From Aquila chrysaetos chrysaetos (taxonomy: Eukaryota; Chordata; Aves; Accipitriformes; Accipitridae): a stretch of DNA of 64,000 nucleotides. The position numbers and the translations under genes are program-made. Where the stretch lies: NCBI RefSeq assembly GCF_900496995.4, contig NC_044019.1, positions 4,747,501 to 4,811,500 of the forward strand, in the 5' to 3' direction. Shown here one piece after another: positions 44,662 through 57,502 of this stretch. The stretch's first letter is position 1. The number at the start of each line of letters is the position of its first letter. The notes under the pieces are model-generated. The model made no database searches. It worked only from the letters and a program-made list of their open reading frames with translations, and had not been told where the DNA came from.

Positions 44662-47600
44662 GTGAGTGCTGGGCCCTGTGCTCCCGGCCGGCCCCGGGGG
44701 CGGGCGGCCCGGCTGAGGCCTGGGCCCGCGCCTCCTTACCGGAGAAGGGCCAGGGCCGGGGCACCCCTTGCCTCTCCCGGGTCCGGCTGCCCGGTCCGCT
44801 TCGGGGTGCCCGGCTGCTCAGCCAGCTGCGGAGCTGGCGGGGAGCCCGGCCTGCCTTGTGGTAAGCGGGTGTAGGCCCGCTTTGGGGCAGGCAGACCGGG
44901 GTAACTGGCTGCCTGGCCTGCTCCGGGGTGGCCCCGCTTCGGGGTGCTCGGCCTGCTTTGGGGTGACTGGGTGCCAGGCTGCTTCGGGGCCCGTGTAGGA
45001 TTCTGTCCTCGGGGTAGGGCCCTCCTCTCCCCGCAGCGAGGGCGTGTGTGGGGAAAGCTTTGCGGTAGAGCGGGCTTGTCTCTGCAGGAGCGGGAGTGGA
45101 GGGGATCCAGTGAAACGTGGGAAGGCTTTCATGTTTTTGGAGCAAAGGTTTGGCTCCGGGGATCTTAGACCACCTTATGCCTCGAGGAGAGCCCCTGCGC
45201 TTCACTTGTAATGAGTTAGAAGTGGATTTGCCTTTCCAGTCTTGTCAGCCAAGTGTAAGCAGGCTCCAAGGAGAACTTCTGAGTTTTACTCTAGTCGTGG
45301 GAAAATGAAAAGCTGTAAAATGTGGGTTTAGGGGTAGTCTGGGAACACAAAGGCTTATTTTTATGCCTTCCTCTTCCCCTCCGGTTCAAATCAGGTGGTA
45401 ATGTTTACTGAGCCAGAGCTGAAAGTCAGGTAGAAGACGTGGTGTGGTCCATGCCAGGATTGGGAATGGCACTGCAACTCTCCTCAGTGAGGAGAAGCTG
45501 TAACTTTGCTGTTGCTGTTTCGCATACAGCTACAAACCAGCTTTGTTTTTTACCTCTTTTCTTTTTTGATTGCTTAAAATTCCCACCTTAGTCTTTTCCT
45601 GGAGGATTTTCCAAAGGTTTTAACCTTCTTATCTCCTGCTGGGACTGATGAAGAGAACTGTCCTGCTGCCAAAGTCACTGGGCATCCGTATTTCTTGTGG
45701 GTTCATTCCCTGATGAACAGTGGCATTTTCCTGTTGATTTTGTTTTGCAGCAGAAATTTCAGCGTTGTTATTTGGCAAAATCACTCGTTAGACTGCATAA
45801 TAGCTCCGTTTTCTTCCTCTGACATTTCCTGTCATCCTTGGATTTGGAGGCTTGAAAGCTAGTCAGTGCTGAGAGGAGAATTAAAAAAAAAAGGAAGAAC
45901 TATATAGACCTTTGAAGGTGGTAATGCTGTGACAGCGTTATATTCAGCCGTATCTTCTGGCTGATATAACATTGCACAGATAGCCAAACTGTCTGGCTGC
46001 TTTCTTTTGCACCAGATAGGAACATGCAGAGGGTAAGTGATGCAAGCGCAGACCATCAAACTGTGCAGAGTCCTTTCTCTGTCGTAGGGTTCTGTTATCA
46101 ACAGGAGCTATGTGATCGTTATAACCTCAGCTGCGCTTGTCGGCATGTATGGCTTGTCGTTCCTCATAACATCCAACCGCCTCGGTCCCTTTTTATTTTG
46201 ATAGTTTTAGGATCTCTCTGATTGAGCCGTGACTTGTGAATCTGTTGCTCTTTAGTCCTGCTGTAATCTCTTCTGAAATATTAGTCGCTGCGCGCAGTCC
46301 CTCAGGAGAGAGGTCAGCAAACCTGAGAATGCCAGAGGATGTGGGAGAGAGCTGTAACTTGGCCTGAAGTATTTACTTCTAAGTGATGATGATGGAAGGG
46401 GGTTGGGATATAGATCTGCTGCTCCCCGGGCCATAAGTATCTAACAGGGAGGAGGTCTTTGAAACAATGGGATTGTTTAGGGGAGGGAATGCTCTTCCTG
46501 GAGCCAGGAGCCCCGTTTTCTGTCTGGGGTGCTTAAATCTAGTTTGCTGTGAAAAACTGTAGCATAGATAGGAAGATGGGCAAGGTGACCTTATTTTCAG
46601 TTCTTGAAGTGGAAAGTCCAGTTTTATCTCAAGGCAGTTTCTCCTGGATACACAAATGGGTTTGTTCTGCGAGACCATGGCTTGCCCTTCCCTGGCCAGG
46701 GATGTGTGTAGTGCAGGCCTTCAGAGTCTTGCGCTCTCCATAACTGCTGCCACTCATGCTAAAATCGTGGAGCCTGACTGCCCCACAGACGAGCTGACTC
46801 TAGATCTGCTTGTCAGCACAGCTTTGGGTATTCCCTCTGTGTTTTTCTTTTGCTTGTACCTCTTCTTCATCCTTACCTGTCTTTGCCTGGCTTTGGCTCA
46901 CCTGCTTTCATCTCTCAGCTGCGTATAACATGTTAACTGTGCCTGTCTATCCCATGCTATGCAGCTGGTTGTACGGCCGCTCCAGCAATCTTCTGGCAGC
47001 ATGTTGCACGCACTCGGTATGATCGGGGGGCAAATATCTCAGCCTGACGGTTCGCTTGTTGCCTCGGTAGATGGCTCTTCCCGATCATTGGCCACATGGG
47101 TATCTGCACGTCGACTGGAGTCATTCGGGACTTCGCAGGGCCGTACTTTGTCTCAGTAAGTAGACGATGGATCCAGGTGCTGAAGCAGAATCTGTGCTTG
47201 GTCTGCTTCTCACCTTTGCTGGTGACTTTTGAGCCATCTCCTGTCTTTTACAGCTCAAAGTTCTGCAAAGTAAAGGCTTTAGATGTTTCTGAAGATCACG
47301 GATCTTTGCTATTCCTCTGTGGGCTGCTGTCCAGTGGAGATCGTTTGAGGGATATGATGGGTAGTGGCTAGTTTGGTTTGGTGAGCAGAAGGGAAAAAAT
47401 CCTTAGTAGTTCAGGTTCGTAATTAGGAATTTTGGACCTAAATTCTCTTATAGTAGTCTAATTCTGAGTAGCAGAAGTTGCTTTCCAACTTCCTCAGCAA
47501 GCCTGTTACTATCATGCTGCTTAGCATCAGGTATGTGCCAGTCTTCTAAACTGCTTTATAGTCTGGTGGATTTTGAAAGTAAGGGAGTTTTAATTAAAAC

Positions 47601-50137
47601 TTTTAATATATCGGGACATTTACAACTTTGAGTTAACAAAGTCTTAACAGTTAAAAAAAAAAAAAAGAGGGGGAACAAGGTACTTATACTATATAGCTAG
47701 ATGATGTCACCGTGTATAGAGTATAAATATACTCGTGCCCAGAACAGGACTATGAAAACAATTGAAATCTAAATCCAGACACACAAATAAGGTTGGTGTC
47801 TCGAGACTGCTGAGGCAATGTGACAGTTTTATCACTAAGCAATCGCGGGCTGTGAGGCCTTCCAGCAAGAGGCATGTCATGAATATTGCACGGGGTTATC
47901 CTCTTGAGACGTTTTTCCTTTTTTGTAGGAAGACAACATGGCATTTGGGAAGCCAGTGAAGTAAGTGCTCTTGTTAGTTTTTATTAAACTAACCAACTGA
48001 CCTGCAGATGTCCTTTAATTCATGGAGACAGACATGCTATAATATTGCTTTTCTTGTTGTTCAGATGCCCTAATTCAAGTGGATGGCTACTGTGTCTCTG
48101 CTTTTCAAGAAACCACGTTAAATTAAATCTTTTTAGAAGCGTGACAGCAATGTAATGGTATTAATAACTAGAGCTGTATGGAGCCTTTATTAAAAAAAAA
48201 AAAGAGAGAGAAAAGAAAAGGCTAAAACATTTTAAGATAACAGCAAGTCTTCCAAGTAAATACTGCCTGTGCTGTACTAATGAACTGTCATCACTCACAT
48301 CCTGTTAATGATTTTCTGGGGGGAGGAGGAGAGGTGCCTGGGTTTTGTGTATCTGTCAGATCAGGTTTACGTTTTGAATGGCCGAAGGTTCCATATCACG
48401 GGATGCGAAAGCAGTTCAGAGTTTTGTCTGTGCCCCTGAGGTCTGCAGTTTCTCTCTCTGGGGTGCTGTTGGGCTGAGGGTGCTGAGCAGTAGTTTCTGC
48501 TGTCCTCTGCGGCATACGCTTGTCTTGAAGAGCTCAGCTCCATGGACTCCAGAGGAAGTGGATTTCTCCAAGTCCTTTAGGCATCTTCCTGCTGGGAAGA
48601 GCAAGAAGTTGTGAAGGTGCAGCAGTAGTGCAAAGGGATCTGTTCTCATCCTTCTAGGTACTGGAAACTGGATCCAAGCAAAGTATACTCCACCGGTCCC
48701 AATGCTTGGGACACGGCTGTACACGATGCTTCGGAGGAGTACAAGCACCGAATGGTACGGCTCCGACACTGATGTCCTGTCTGTGTGTGGAGGAGTATCT
48801 CCCCAGTGTTTGGGTCCTTGCTGCAGGGATGGGACCTGTGGCTCTGCACCAGCGCAGGGTGCAGAACTGGGGAGCCTCAAGAACAGAATTTCTAATCCGG
48901 TGCCCCTTTTTCTGTTCCAGCACAACCTTTGCTGTGATAACTGCCATTCTCATGTGGCTCTGGCCTTAAACTTGATGAGATACGATAACAGCACCTCCTG
49001 GAACATGGTGAAACTCTGCTTCTTCTCACTCCTGTATGGGAAGTACGTAAGGTGAGGTGAGGAGCAGTCTAGATTCAGCAGGCAAAGGGGCTCTGTTTCT
49101 TTTGTTCTTCCTCGCCCTCCAAAGCTTCAGACTGTCCCATGGAGAAGGGATAAACATCTCTCCCTCAGAACATGTGGGTGTATGTTGCTGGTAGGTGGTA
49201 CTGTCGCTGCCTGCTGCCTGTTCTTAGGAAAAGGACCAAGAGTGCTTGCTGGGTTGCACTAGATGCTGCTCCCAAAATACTGTCTGGCATCTAATTTAGG
49301 GTCCCTGGAATTTGGGAAATGCTAGCTAAAGCAAATCTCACTCTGTTGTCTTTTGGCTGGGTTAGGTCAGAACATAAGGTCACAGAATGGCTTGTCTCCA
49401 AGGATTACTGGTTTCTCTTCCCTCTCTTGAATCTTGTTTACATAAAAACTAGTCAGATTTTCAACTGCTGTGGAGCTTCCAACTTGAGTGGAGAGGTAAA
49501 CCCCGAGCTTTCCTTACTAGAAAGGGCGCTTAATCTCCATTTCAGCTCCTTGTGCCTGAAGAGGAGATTCTGCGAGGACTGCCCTGCATAAAGCTTTTGA
49601 GTTGGTCCACTTCTGTTGGGTCTTCCCTGTTCTGGAGAAGCTTCTCTACCAGCTTTTAGGCAAGTGTAGTCCCTGCTGTCTTGGTTAAATATGCCAGCAG
49701 TCTGAATAACGAGGCCTGTGGTAACGGGGTTTAATTTTTTGTGGTCTGTCACCACTCCTGTCTGTTCAGATATGAAACGTGCTAGTCTTTGACCTGAATT
49801 TAAGCTGGAAAGAGAGTCCAGCCCTGTTGTTCATGATATAGTTATTTGTGGACCTGATTTAGTCTCAATTCTTAACACTCACTGAATCTCCAGGATGTGA
49901 TGTGTGGCAGTGTCAGCAATGGATAAGAAAGTCAGAAGGGCATCTGTCTCCCTCTGATTTCTCCAGTTATTCTCACATCCTTCTCTCCCTTTTGTCTTTC
50001 TCTGCTGATTTCTTACCTTTGAACCCTTCCCCTTTTTTCCGTTTTGCAGCATAGGGGGATTTGTGAAGACCTGGCTTCCCTTTGTCCTCTTCTTGGGGGT
50101 GATCGTGACCGTTGTTCTCACGCTTCATTTGCGGTGA
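44549..50137 (+). CDS. TMEM222: TMEM222 (RTE1-family membrane protein), full coding span in 6 exons
   Basis: TMEM222 is a small multi-pass membrane protein of the DUF778/RTE1 family. Plant RTE1 acts with the ethylene receptor ETR1; the animal function is poorly defined, and human variants cause a neurodevelopmental disorder. The six exons join in frame to 546 bases, encoding 181 residues (human 208, with a longer N-terminus). Conserved blocks are FPYCVVWTPIPVLTW (about 25-39), IIGHMGICTSTGVIRDFAGP (about 43-62), GPNAWDTAVHDASEEYKHRM (about 90-109), HNLCCDNCHSHVALALNLM (110-128) and a C-terminal membrane segment TWLPFVLFLGVIVTVVLTL (about 160-178). The Cys/His-rich CCDNCHSH motif is a family signature. 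The start MAEAEAKMKQ lies in a good Kozak context (gtgATGg). All introns are GT-AG. Confidence 0.95.
44662..47070 (+). other. TMEM222: TMEM222 intron 1
   Basis: The 2.4 kb intron starts in the CpG island. It includes an imperfect GC-rich repeat at about 44770-45000. Nothing else is recognised. Confidence 0.8.
44770..45000. repeat. Imperfect GC-rich tandem repeat in TMEM222 intron 1
   Basis: Several diverged copies of cckgctttggggtgnctgg-like units (for example near 44798, 44877, 44918, 44935, 44954 and 44980) recur every 20-40 bases. The unit is poorly defined. Confidence 0.5.
47071..47155 (+). CDS. TMEM222: TMEM222 exon 2
   Basis: Residues 38-66 (WLFPIIGHMGICTSTGVIRD...YFVS). The acceptor is gcctcggtag and the donor TCA|GTAAGT. 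Confidence 0.95.
47156..48657 (+). other. TMEM222: TMEM222 introns 2 and 3
   Basis: Introns 47156-47928 and 47961-48657 contain only short A-rich runs (about 47653-47666 and 48190-48204). Confidence 0.8.
47929..47960 (+). CDS. TMEM222: TMEM222 exon 3 (32 bases)
   Basis: Residues 67-76 (EDNMAFGKPV) plus two bases of Lys77. The acceptor is ccttttttgtag and the donor AA|GTAAGT. Its match to recalled human EDNMAFGKPAK shows that this very small exon is real. Confidence 0.94.
48658..48754 (+). CDS. TMEM222: TMEM222 exon 4
   Basis: Residues 77-109 (YWKLDPSKVYSTGPNAWDTA...KHRM). The acceptor is atccttctag and the donor ATG|GTACGG. Confidence 0.95.
48921..49051 (+). CDS. TMEM222: TMEM222 exon 5
   Basis: Residues 110-152 plus two bases of Ser153. 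It holds the CCDNCHSH motif and a hydrophobic segment (LCFFSLLYG). The acceptor is ttctgttccag and the donor AG|GTGAGG. Confidence 0.95.
49052..50049 (+). other. TMEM222: TMEM222 intron 5
   Basis: A 1.0 kb intron. Short open frames are present, but there is no recognisable exon, RNA or repeat. Confidence 0.8.
50050..50137 (+). CDS. TMEM222: TMEM222 exon 6 with stop
   Basis: Residues 153-181 (IGGFVKTWLPFVLFLGVIVT...HLR), then TGA at 50135. It forms the last membrane segment and ends in a basic residue like human ...NLR. The acceptor is ccgttttgcag. Confidence 0.94.
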
Positions 50138-53100
50138 TGGCAGCTGTGAACTCCCCATTCCATGGGCACACGAAGAAAGAAACTGTGACTGATCCAGCGA
50201 GATGGAGGCATGGGACTCTGGGAGGAGTTTTCCAGGGAAGGTGGCAGCTCCACTCCATTGTAACAGCTCGTCTTTGTTTCCTGGAACTGGCTTCTTTTCC
50301 TTCTGTTTTTGTTCTGTCGATGGTGTCTCCCAGTGTCAGGGGTTCTGAAGACTCCTGCTCTCTCCTTGAATGTGCTCCCTTTCTGCAATTTGGTAGGTAG
50401 AAGTGCAATCAGGAAAGGAGAGGTGTAGGCACCTTTGCTTTCAGTGCCAAGTAAAGCCACAAGGCAAAACCTGCCTCCTGGTTCAGGAGCACAAACAGAT
50501 ACACCTTGTAAGGCTCTCTCTGATCATCTGGTTTCTTCCTCTTGGCAGACTTCATCAGATGCTTCCTCAGATTTCCTGGGTCTCCAAGAAGGAGTTGTTT
50601 CCCTGTTGCATGACTCTCCTGTAGCACATGTTTCAAAGTGGAGGTGTGGGATTCCTCCTGAGGGTGTAGAGTGCCACAGCACTCACTGATGGTCTCCCCA
50701 GTAGTGACAGAAAGGTGTTGACGGTGGGACACTCCTCTGAGGAGACATGCAGAGGAACGCTCTGTGGCAGGGCAAATTCATCTGGTCCTGCTGGTGAGCC
50801 CAGAAAGGCAGGAAAGTCGATTGACTGGCTTGGGTATGGCTCATGGCAGTCTGCACACTTTCAATAGCCTGTTGCACAGTTGGGAGTCTATTGCTAAGTC
50901 CCTTTTAGCTTGTGCCAGAGAAAACATAGCTTCCCTCCTTCTCCCTGTGCTCTGAATATCTAAAATTGTCATTACACTTCTCGCGAGCCACTTACTTTCC
51001 TTTGATCCCTAGTACTTTGTGTGTCGCAGCCTACCTGAGCTTGCAGAGGTGCCGGTAGGAGCAGGTACATGTTTCTGGGGCAGAAGGCTTAGCGTAGGGT
51101 TTTGAAAGCATCCATGAGAGCAGCACCTGAGACCTGAGCTTAGTGGGGCCATCAGAGATTAACAGAAAAGGTGAAGGGACTGGAAGGCAGCCATGTTCTG
51201 GTTGGGCTTTGCAGCAGCAAACTGGGGCATTGGCTTTCTTGCGACTGGTTCCTGGATGGTGAAGGAGAAGGTCTGTTTATCTCCTTGGCATGCTTTGAAG
51301 AGCACACCTGGGTAAAAATGCTTTGCAGGACTGGCTTTGATGTGAGAAATGCTGGTCTGGCAGCGTTGTGGGGCTGATGGCCCTTTTGAGCCCTGGATGG
51401 GCCAGGATGGGTAGTAGAGGGATAGATTGTTCTTGACTGCTAGGCAGGAAGTGAATTTGGACGTGACCCAGAGCCTCTTCCAGGGGAAGAGGTCCAGGTC
51501 TGTGTTTGCTGAGGCTCTGGCCTGCAGATGCTGCTTTCTGTGGGGCTCTGAGCCAGGTGGCTTTTTTAAAAAAAAAGTGTGGCTGAAGGGTTATGTGCAG
51601 TTGAGCAGATCCCCTCTGACTGCAGAGGAAGGAGAATAGCTTTTTCACTCAGGCCTTCAAAGGCCGGCTCTTTACTCCACTGCCTGATGGATTTCAACCT
51701 CGAGCAGTGCTTATGGCCAGCAAGAAAGCTCTTCTCCACTGCCTGCCATCTCTGTGGCTTCCTCTGACTGGGAAGCCCATTTGCCGTCACCCTGCTGGCC
51801 CTCAGACCTGTCCCTGTGTGCCTCATCTGCTTCGATCTCCCCAGCTCCTCTAGCCATATGGGAAGTTCGGGGACTTCTCTTGGTCTTCTCAATTTCTGCA
51901 TTTCCTCCTATCACTTTTAAGTAGCCCCTTTAACCTCTCCCTTCTCCCTAGCACCCAGTTGTCTGTCTCTCATCTGGTGCTGGCCTTTCTGGGCTGGGTG
52001 GAGGTGTGCAGACCTCAGCACCCTTCCCTGTCTACCTGGAACTAAAATAGTCGTCGGTGTCTGCTCTCTACAGTCATTTCAAGCCTGTGTGGAGAGTGAG
52101 CTGGAGGGTGCTGGGCCTGGGGCTGATTAGAAAGCCAAGATCTTGATCAAGGAGAACCTTATGATGAAAGGATGGTGTCTTACCGAGCTACCCGGTGTCG
52201 CTGCGGTTTCCACCCAGCTAGCCTGCTGGCTAACGTGCCCTAGGACAAGCCAGTTGAACAGGAGAGATTAGTCCTTTGCCTCTGTTTTTAATTTAAGTAT
52301 GATTTCTCAGAGCGACCCGCCAAGGATGTGCTCGGAGTCCCTGGCCCCAGGGCTGAAGCCAACCTGTCTTACGCAGTAGCAATAACCTAGAGACTCTTAG
52401 GCCTGTCTCACACGTTGATTCAGTGTTTTATAGATAAGCTATACAAGCATTGCCAAAGCTGAGACTTTGAGTTGTCGGGGGAGGCCGGGAGTGGGGCTGC
52501 TGGCCACAGTCCCTGCTCCTGGGACTTCTGAAAACATGTTGAGTGCCATTCCCCACTGTGAAAATCCTTGTCGTTTGCTCCTAACGCTTTTTACCAGATC
52601 TGGGTTTCGAATGGAGACTTGTCGAGCAGCAGCAAATGGACCTCGTAGTGGGTTGGAGTGCTGACTGCCGGGGAAGGAAGGCGGTGCTTTGCCCAAGTCC
52701 TGGCTGAACAGCCGATCTGCTTCCACCGACGGAGATGGAGGATGGCTCCGGGCATCCAAAGGAAATGTGGCTAACGGGAGAGCAAGGCCCAAAGCTGAGG
52801 TACTGCAGAGCCAGCCTGCACATCCGTGCTGGACACGCAAAGCTGCCTGTACTCGCACAATGAAGGATGGTGCCCGCAGAGGTCGGATGCTGGGGGAGGC
52901 GGGTGGGCTGGTCGGATTTACGGTTTTCCTACGCTGCGGTAGTGTCAGCCCAGCGCTGCGGGAGTGTGCAGAAATGCCGGCGGTGCTCGGCGTGGCTGCC
53001 CAGCAGTGCTGCAGCCAGCGGCTGCGGTTGTGCAGGGAGTGGACTGCTTCCTCTTGGCGTGGGAGGTGGCAGAAGAGGTGGGTGGGTAAGGAATGTCCTC

Positions 53101-53415
53101 TCCTTGCAGCTTCCTTCATCTCACTGCTGGCGTCTTCGCAGTACCCCCTTCGACTAGCCATATTAAAGGTTCACCCTGTCCTTCACCTTCCAGATGCCAG
53201 TTTTATGCTCCCCTCTTTTCCCCTTTGCACACGCTTGCGCTGCAGAGCTCCGTGGCTTTGCCGTTGCTCTCCAGCGAGGGGCGAGCCCTCTGTACCCTCA
53301 TCCTTTGTTCTCTTTATCTCTGTGGGGCACTGGATTACTTTGTAAATATTTAAACTCTGCTTCTGTGGTTTCATAATCCTGACGGTAGGGGAAATAAACT
53401 TATTTCTGTGGATGT
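50138..53415 (+). other. TMEM222: TMEM222 3' untranslated region
   Basis: About 3.3 kb after the stop runs without recognisable coding sequence to an A+T-rich end (tttgtaaatatttaaac) with AATAAA at 53393-53398. No earlier AATAAA was noticed, so this is the likely main transcript end. The assignment is inferred. Confidence 0.6.
53393..53398 (+). terminator. TMEM222: Polyadenylation signal of TMEM222
   Basis: AATAAA is followed by cttatttctgtggatgtctc, a GT/T-rich downstream element. Confidence 0.65.
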
Positions 53416-56400
53416 CTCCAAGTGCCGCATCTCTTGTAGTCAAGACTCCTTCCTTCTTCCAGCCGGGAGCAGAGTTGGTATTCCCCCCCCTGCCTGGCTG
53501 AGCTCTGGCCCCTCTCCTGGCCCAAGGCAGCGTGTCTGGCTGCCTGCACAAGCCAGGCCCTGAAGCTCCCATGCCTTTTACTTTATGAATTTGCCCTTTG
53601 CTCTGCTCCAGGGCAAAACTCACAGCCCTGTTTTCAGACCTGCTGTCGGGAAGAGGGGTTTGGGGGCAGGAGGAACCCAATTGCCGCAGCATTGGGAAAC
53701 ATTTGCAGGCTTTAATCCCAGGTCTCTCAAAGCCAGGGACCTGCCGAGGGTCTTTGTTATATTTGGGAGGAGAAGGGGCTCTGCCTGCTCTTGCTCTGTG
53801 CTGGTCTCTAAGCCTCTGCCCGGTCAGCAGAGCCCTGTGTGGCCCTGGGCAGGGGGGAGCCGAGCGCTCTGGGGAAGAGAATGCTTTTTTAGAAGATAAG
53901 CCCCCGCTTGCAGGTTGATCCCCTTTAGCTGTAAATAGCTTCCCTTTCCCTTAAGTCTCTTAACTTCTCTGTTTTCTTGGAGGCTGGGGGCACTGGCCTC
54001 CTGGCTCCTTTTCCCCTGCCAGCACAGAGCCCCCCATCTTCCATTTGCGCTGCAAGCTGTTGCGGAGGGGACATGTGTGCAGGGCCTGGGGCTGCCGGGA
54101 GCTACAGAGGAGCGGAGAGCAGAGTGGGATGCGAAGAGCCGGCCTCGTTTTCCCCTCTCCCAGCAGGATACCGCTGCCTGAACTGGGAGCGAGGGAAGCT
54201 GGGCCTCCGAGTGCTGTAACGAGTGCTAATGCAGCAGCCGATTTTCCGTTACATCTGATATCCAGAGGCCAGAGCTACGCGGTGGGGAAAGTAGATCAGC
54301 CTTAAAATTAGGTTGTGTACAAGGCCCGGGGATTTAACGGCACAGCCATCTTACAAAACACCACCTGGATCCTCTCCTGCTCAGCCCCTCGATCCAAACC
54401 ACGCTGTTCCTGCGGCTGCGTTAACTCCAGCCCCTGCTTTGGCTCCGGGGCTGTGAAACAGCAGCGGTGGGGATGGCAGGCAGCCTCCGAGGGCTTTATC
54501 CTGCTCACGTCTGTCACTGGAGCACGAGGTGAGGATGCAAAACCCACCAGGAACACGCTCTGCCCGGCGTGCACGGCTCTGTACTGCTGTAACCGTCCTG
54601 CTGGGTCCCTGCTTGCCTCCCAAGCGTGGCGAGATTTTTCTAACCCACTTCTGCTGCCTGGGGAGCTGCAGGGAATCTGGCTGGAGGTGCGTGGGAGCTG
54701 AGCCGCACGGTTTGGGTCATGGTATTTGGGGATTATATGGAAGCAGCCGGTCTGAATGTGCCAAGACAGTCACACTCGGGCGCCTGGGGTGCTCACAGCT
54801 CTCCGGCCTTGGCAGGAGGCTGGACCCTGCAAGCCCTGCTCCTCTTATTTTTCTCTTCTACCTCTCAGCGTGGTCAGCCCAGCCCCAGGAGGGACGGAGG
54901 CTGCTGGAAGCCAGGGAGGCTACAAAGCAGAGTGGCTGGATCTGTCCCAACCTGCCAAATGACCTGAACCAAATCATCAGAGGGACCTCGCTGCCTCCCA
55001 CCCCTCTGCCTTCACCCAGGATGGCTGAGCGTGACCGATCCACGCCAGCAGCCACGGTGTGGGGGCTTCTTCAGCGTGGGGAGCGGGGCTGGGGGTCCCT
55101 GACCTCTCCACGGGGTCGGGGAAGCGGATGCCCCATCGCCGGCCATGCCAGCGCCACGGGGCTGGCGTGGAGCTGCCTTTGAAGCGGGGTCACTTTGCTG
55201 CAGCTGGCCGGAGGGGAGGGGGCCCCATTTCTCATTCCCTTATTGGGGGGGCGGGGGCACATCAAAGGGCTCCCTGGGGAGCAATATCAAATTGCACTTA
55301 AGCATTTGCACGGTGGAAGCTTTTGAAAACGCCAGCGGTGGTGGCTGGGCTGCCTGCGGCTGTGGTGCCTCCGAGGCTGCAGCTCCCTCCTCATCCTCAG
55401 CCACCCCATCATCCCAGTTGTTTCCCAGGCAGGGGAGGGGAAGGGGGTGCAAGACCCAATGCTGGGGCTCTTGATGCCTACGTCTTCCCAGACAGGCCTT
55501 GCACATCATCCCCGGCCAGAGCCGAAAGTGGAAATGCCACGAGGTTCCTGCTCTATTGCCAGGATTAAAAATTAAAAATGAGGAGGGGGCTGCAAGCAAG
55601 CAGCCCCCCAGCCTGTGGGAGCTGGGGTCCATTCCCGCATGCCCAGGGAGTGCTCGAGCGGCACATCAAAGGCACCGGGAGGGCAGAGGGCATGGGGAGC
55701 CAAGTCCCTGGAGGGGGGGAACGGGGCCAGATGGCTCCATCCCTGGGGGGGAGGACGTGAGGATGTAAAAGCAACAGCAGAAAGGGAAGGGGGGCGAGTT
55801 GGGGCTGGGGGAGGCTGCCGAGGCTGTGTGTCTGTGGGGCACCTTTGGGATGTGAAACGCCCTCTCTGGTTTGCAGAGATGTTTGTGTTCTGCAGCTGGT
55901 GCCCGTGGGGGGATTTAGCATCTCCTGCATCCACCGCCTGCGTGGGCTCCGTGGATGCACAAAGGCCTGCCTTCCCCTCCAGGGTCCCTGGGGGAGGGAC
56001 CCCCATCCCTCCCGGCCTTCTCCCCACCACCGTGCGGGGTCAGCACCTCCTGGTCAGGGGGACATGGGCTGGAGGGGCCGCTCCAGGGTCCCCATCCCTC
56101 CAGAGATGCTCTTGGCAGCTAGTGACCGTGGAGCTCAGCTCCAGCAGGAGCCTTCAAAGCCTCTGTTTCCCTCAACGCCCCCCCCCCCCAGCCCTGCAGC
56201 CCACCCTGGGTGCCCTCAGCCGGTGGTCCCACAGGTGCTGCCCACCCAACCGGGCTGCTGATGCTGCGGGTGCTGCCCCACTCCCCCACCTGCAAACCCA
56301 CAAGCAGGCGAGATGCTGCCGATGCTCCGGCGCGTGCTCCCTGCCTCGGTTTCCCCCCGGGAGAGCCAGGCTTGCCTGCGCCTCCTGAAGAACGAGTCCT

Positions 56401-57237
56401 TGGCAGAGGGAGCAGGGCTGGGGAGCAGGACAGGACTTGCTCCTCACCCCCGCTCCCTCCCCGCTGCCCAAACGCCCAGCACAGAAATGAGGCAGAACCT
56501 GTTCTGTGCACCCACGGGGATGCTGCCAGCACCCGGCTCCGAGCTGCCAGCACCCGGCTCTGAGCATCCGGCACCCAGGAGACAGAAGGGGGTTTTTTTC
56601 TCCCTCCGATGCTGCTTTGGGAGGTGGCTGGAGCCGGGCTGCAGGCCATCGCGGCTGCCTGGCTCGCTGCAGGGTCTCTGCAAGGAAAACCATCCCCGAG
56701 GGCTGATCCAGCGCCGTGCTCACCTTGTGCTGGTGGCCAGGGTGTTCCCGGGTGTCACCGGTTGACGCAGCCTCCGGCCACGGTTGTCCTGGGCTGAGGG
56801 AGGCACCGAGGGAGGCTCTGCTCCACGGGCACTGCAGTGCTACAGCGGCTACAGCTGAGACCCAGCAAACTCACTACGCCTCTGGGTCACCAGGGATGGC
56901 GTGGGGACACACACTGCAGGATGTGACCCACTGCTCCCCCCACGCCTCCGGCCACGGGGTTTAGCTCTGCGTGTGCTGTGCTCGAGGCTGCCCCGAGCTG
57001 CCTGCCCGTGGCCCCGAGGAGGGGCACTGCCCCACTAAGCAAGCCCATCACCGGGGTGTCAGGTACCGTCTGTCCATCCATCTCCAGAGATCCAGGAGCA
57101 GGGGACGCATCCTGCCACGTCCTTTCTTGTCCCAGTCTCAGCCAATAAACATTTCTTGCTCTGGATGTTGCTGGTACAAAGGGTCCGGGACACACAGAAG
57201 GGGAACCCAGAGAGCACCCTACGAGGGGAGGGCAGCC

Positions 57238-57259
57238 GACAGACAGACAGACAGACAGA
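57238..57259. repeat. GACA microsatellite
   Basis: Five tandem GACA units. Confidence 0.85.
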
Positions 57260-57480
57260 GCTGTTGCTAAAGTCTCATTTCCTTAGAAACCACACTAAAA
57301 ATAATCCCCCTTTCTTGCGGTCCTGTGCTCGGCGTGTGCTACCAGGCTGCTGCCGCTGCACCCCACCACAATTCCTCCCCCAGCAGCACCGCCATCTCAT
57401 CGTAAAGCTGGCTGGGTGATGGCTGGAGCCCGGTGGGGAGCCTGACCCACCCCCCCAGCCAGCCACCCTCCCTCTGCGAT

Positions 57481-57502
57481 CGAGGGAAACTGAGGCACAG
57501 GT
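57481..57502 (-). repeat. MIR-like fragment
   Basis: The string gggaaactgaggcacag matches the reverse complement of the recalled MIR core (ctgtgcctcagtttcc). It is very short and uncertain. Confidence 0.3.

Larger units (their letters stand above)
44150..44960 (+). promoter_or_regulatory. TMEM222: CpG island and promoter of TMEM222
   Basis: A CpG-dense block surrounds the TMEM222 start codon. Just upstream of the ATG are CCGGAAG (44484-44490, ETS type), the composite ETS-CRE string AGGAAGTGACGTAA (44505-44518) and a GC box at about 44530-44540. No TATA box is seen. Transcription probably starts within 50-100 bases upstream of 44549. Long open frames across the island on both strands reflect high GC content, not genes. 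Confidence 0.75.

Noticed and set aside
44098-45205. Open frames of 258 codons (plus) and 244 codons (minus) across the TMEM222 CpG island
   Set aside because: GC-rich frames with no recognisable domain. The TMEM222 start exon occupies a different frame with clear homology.
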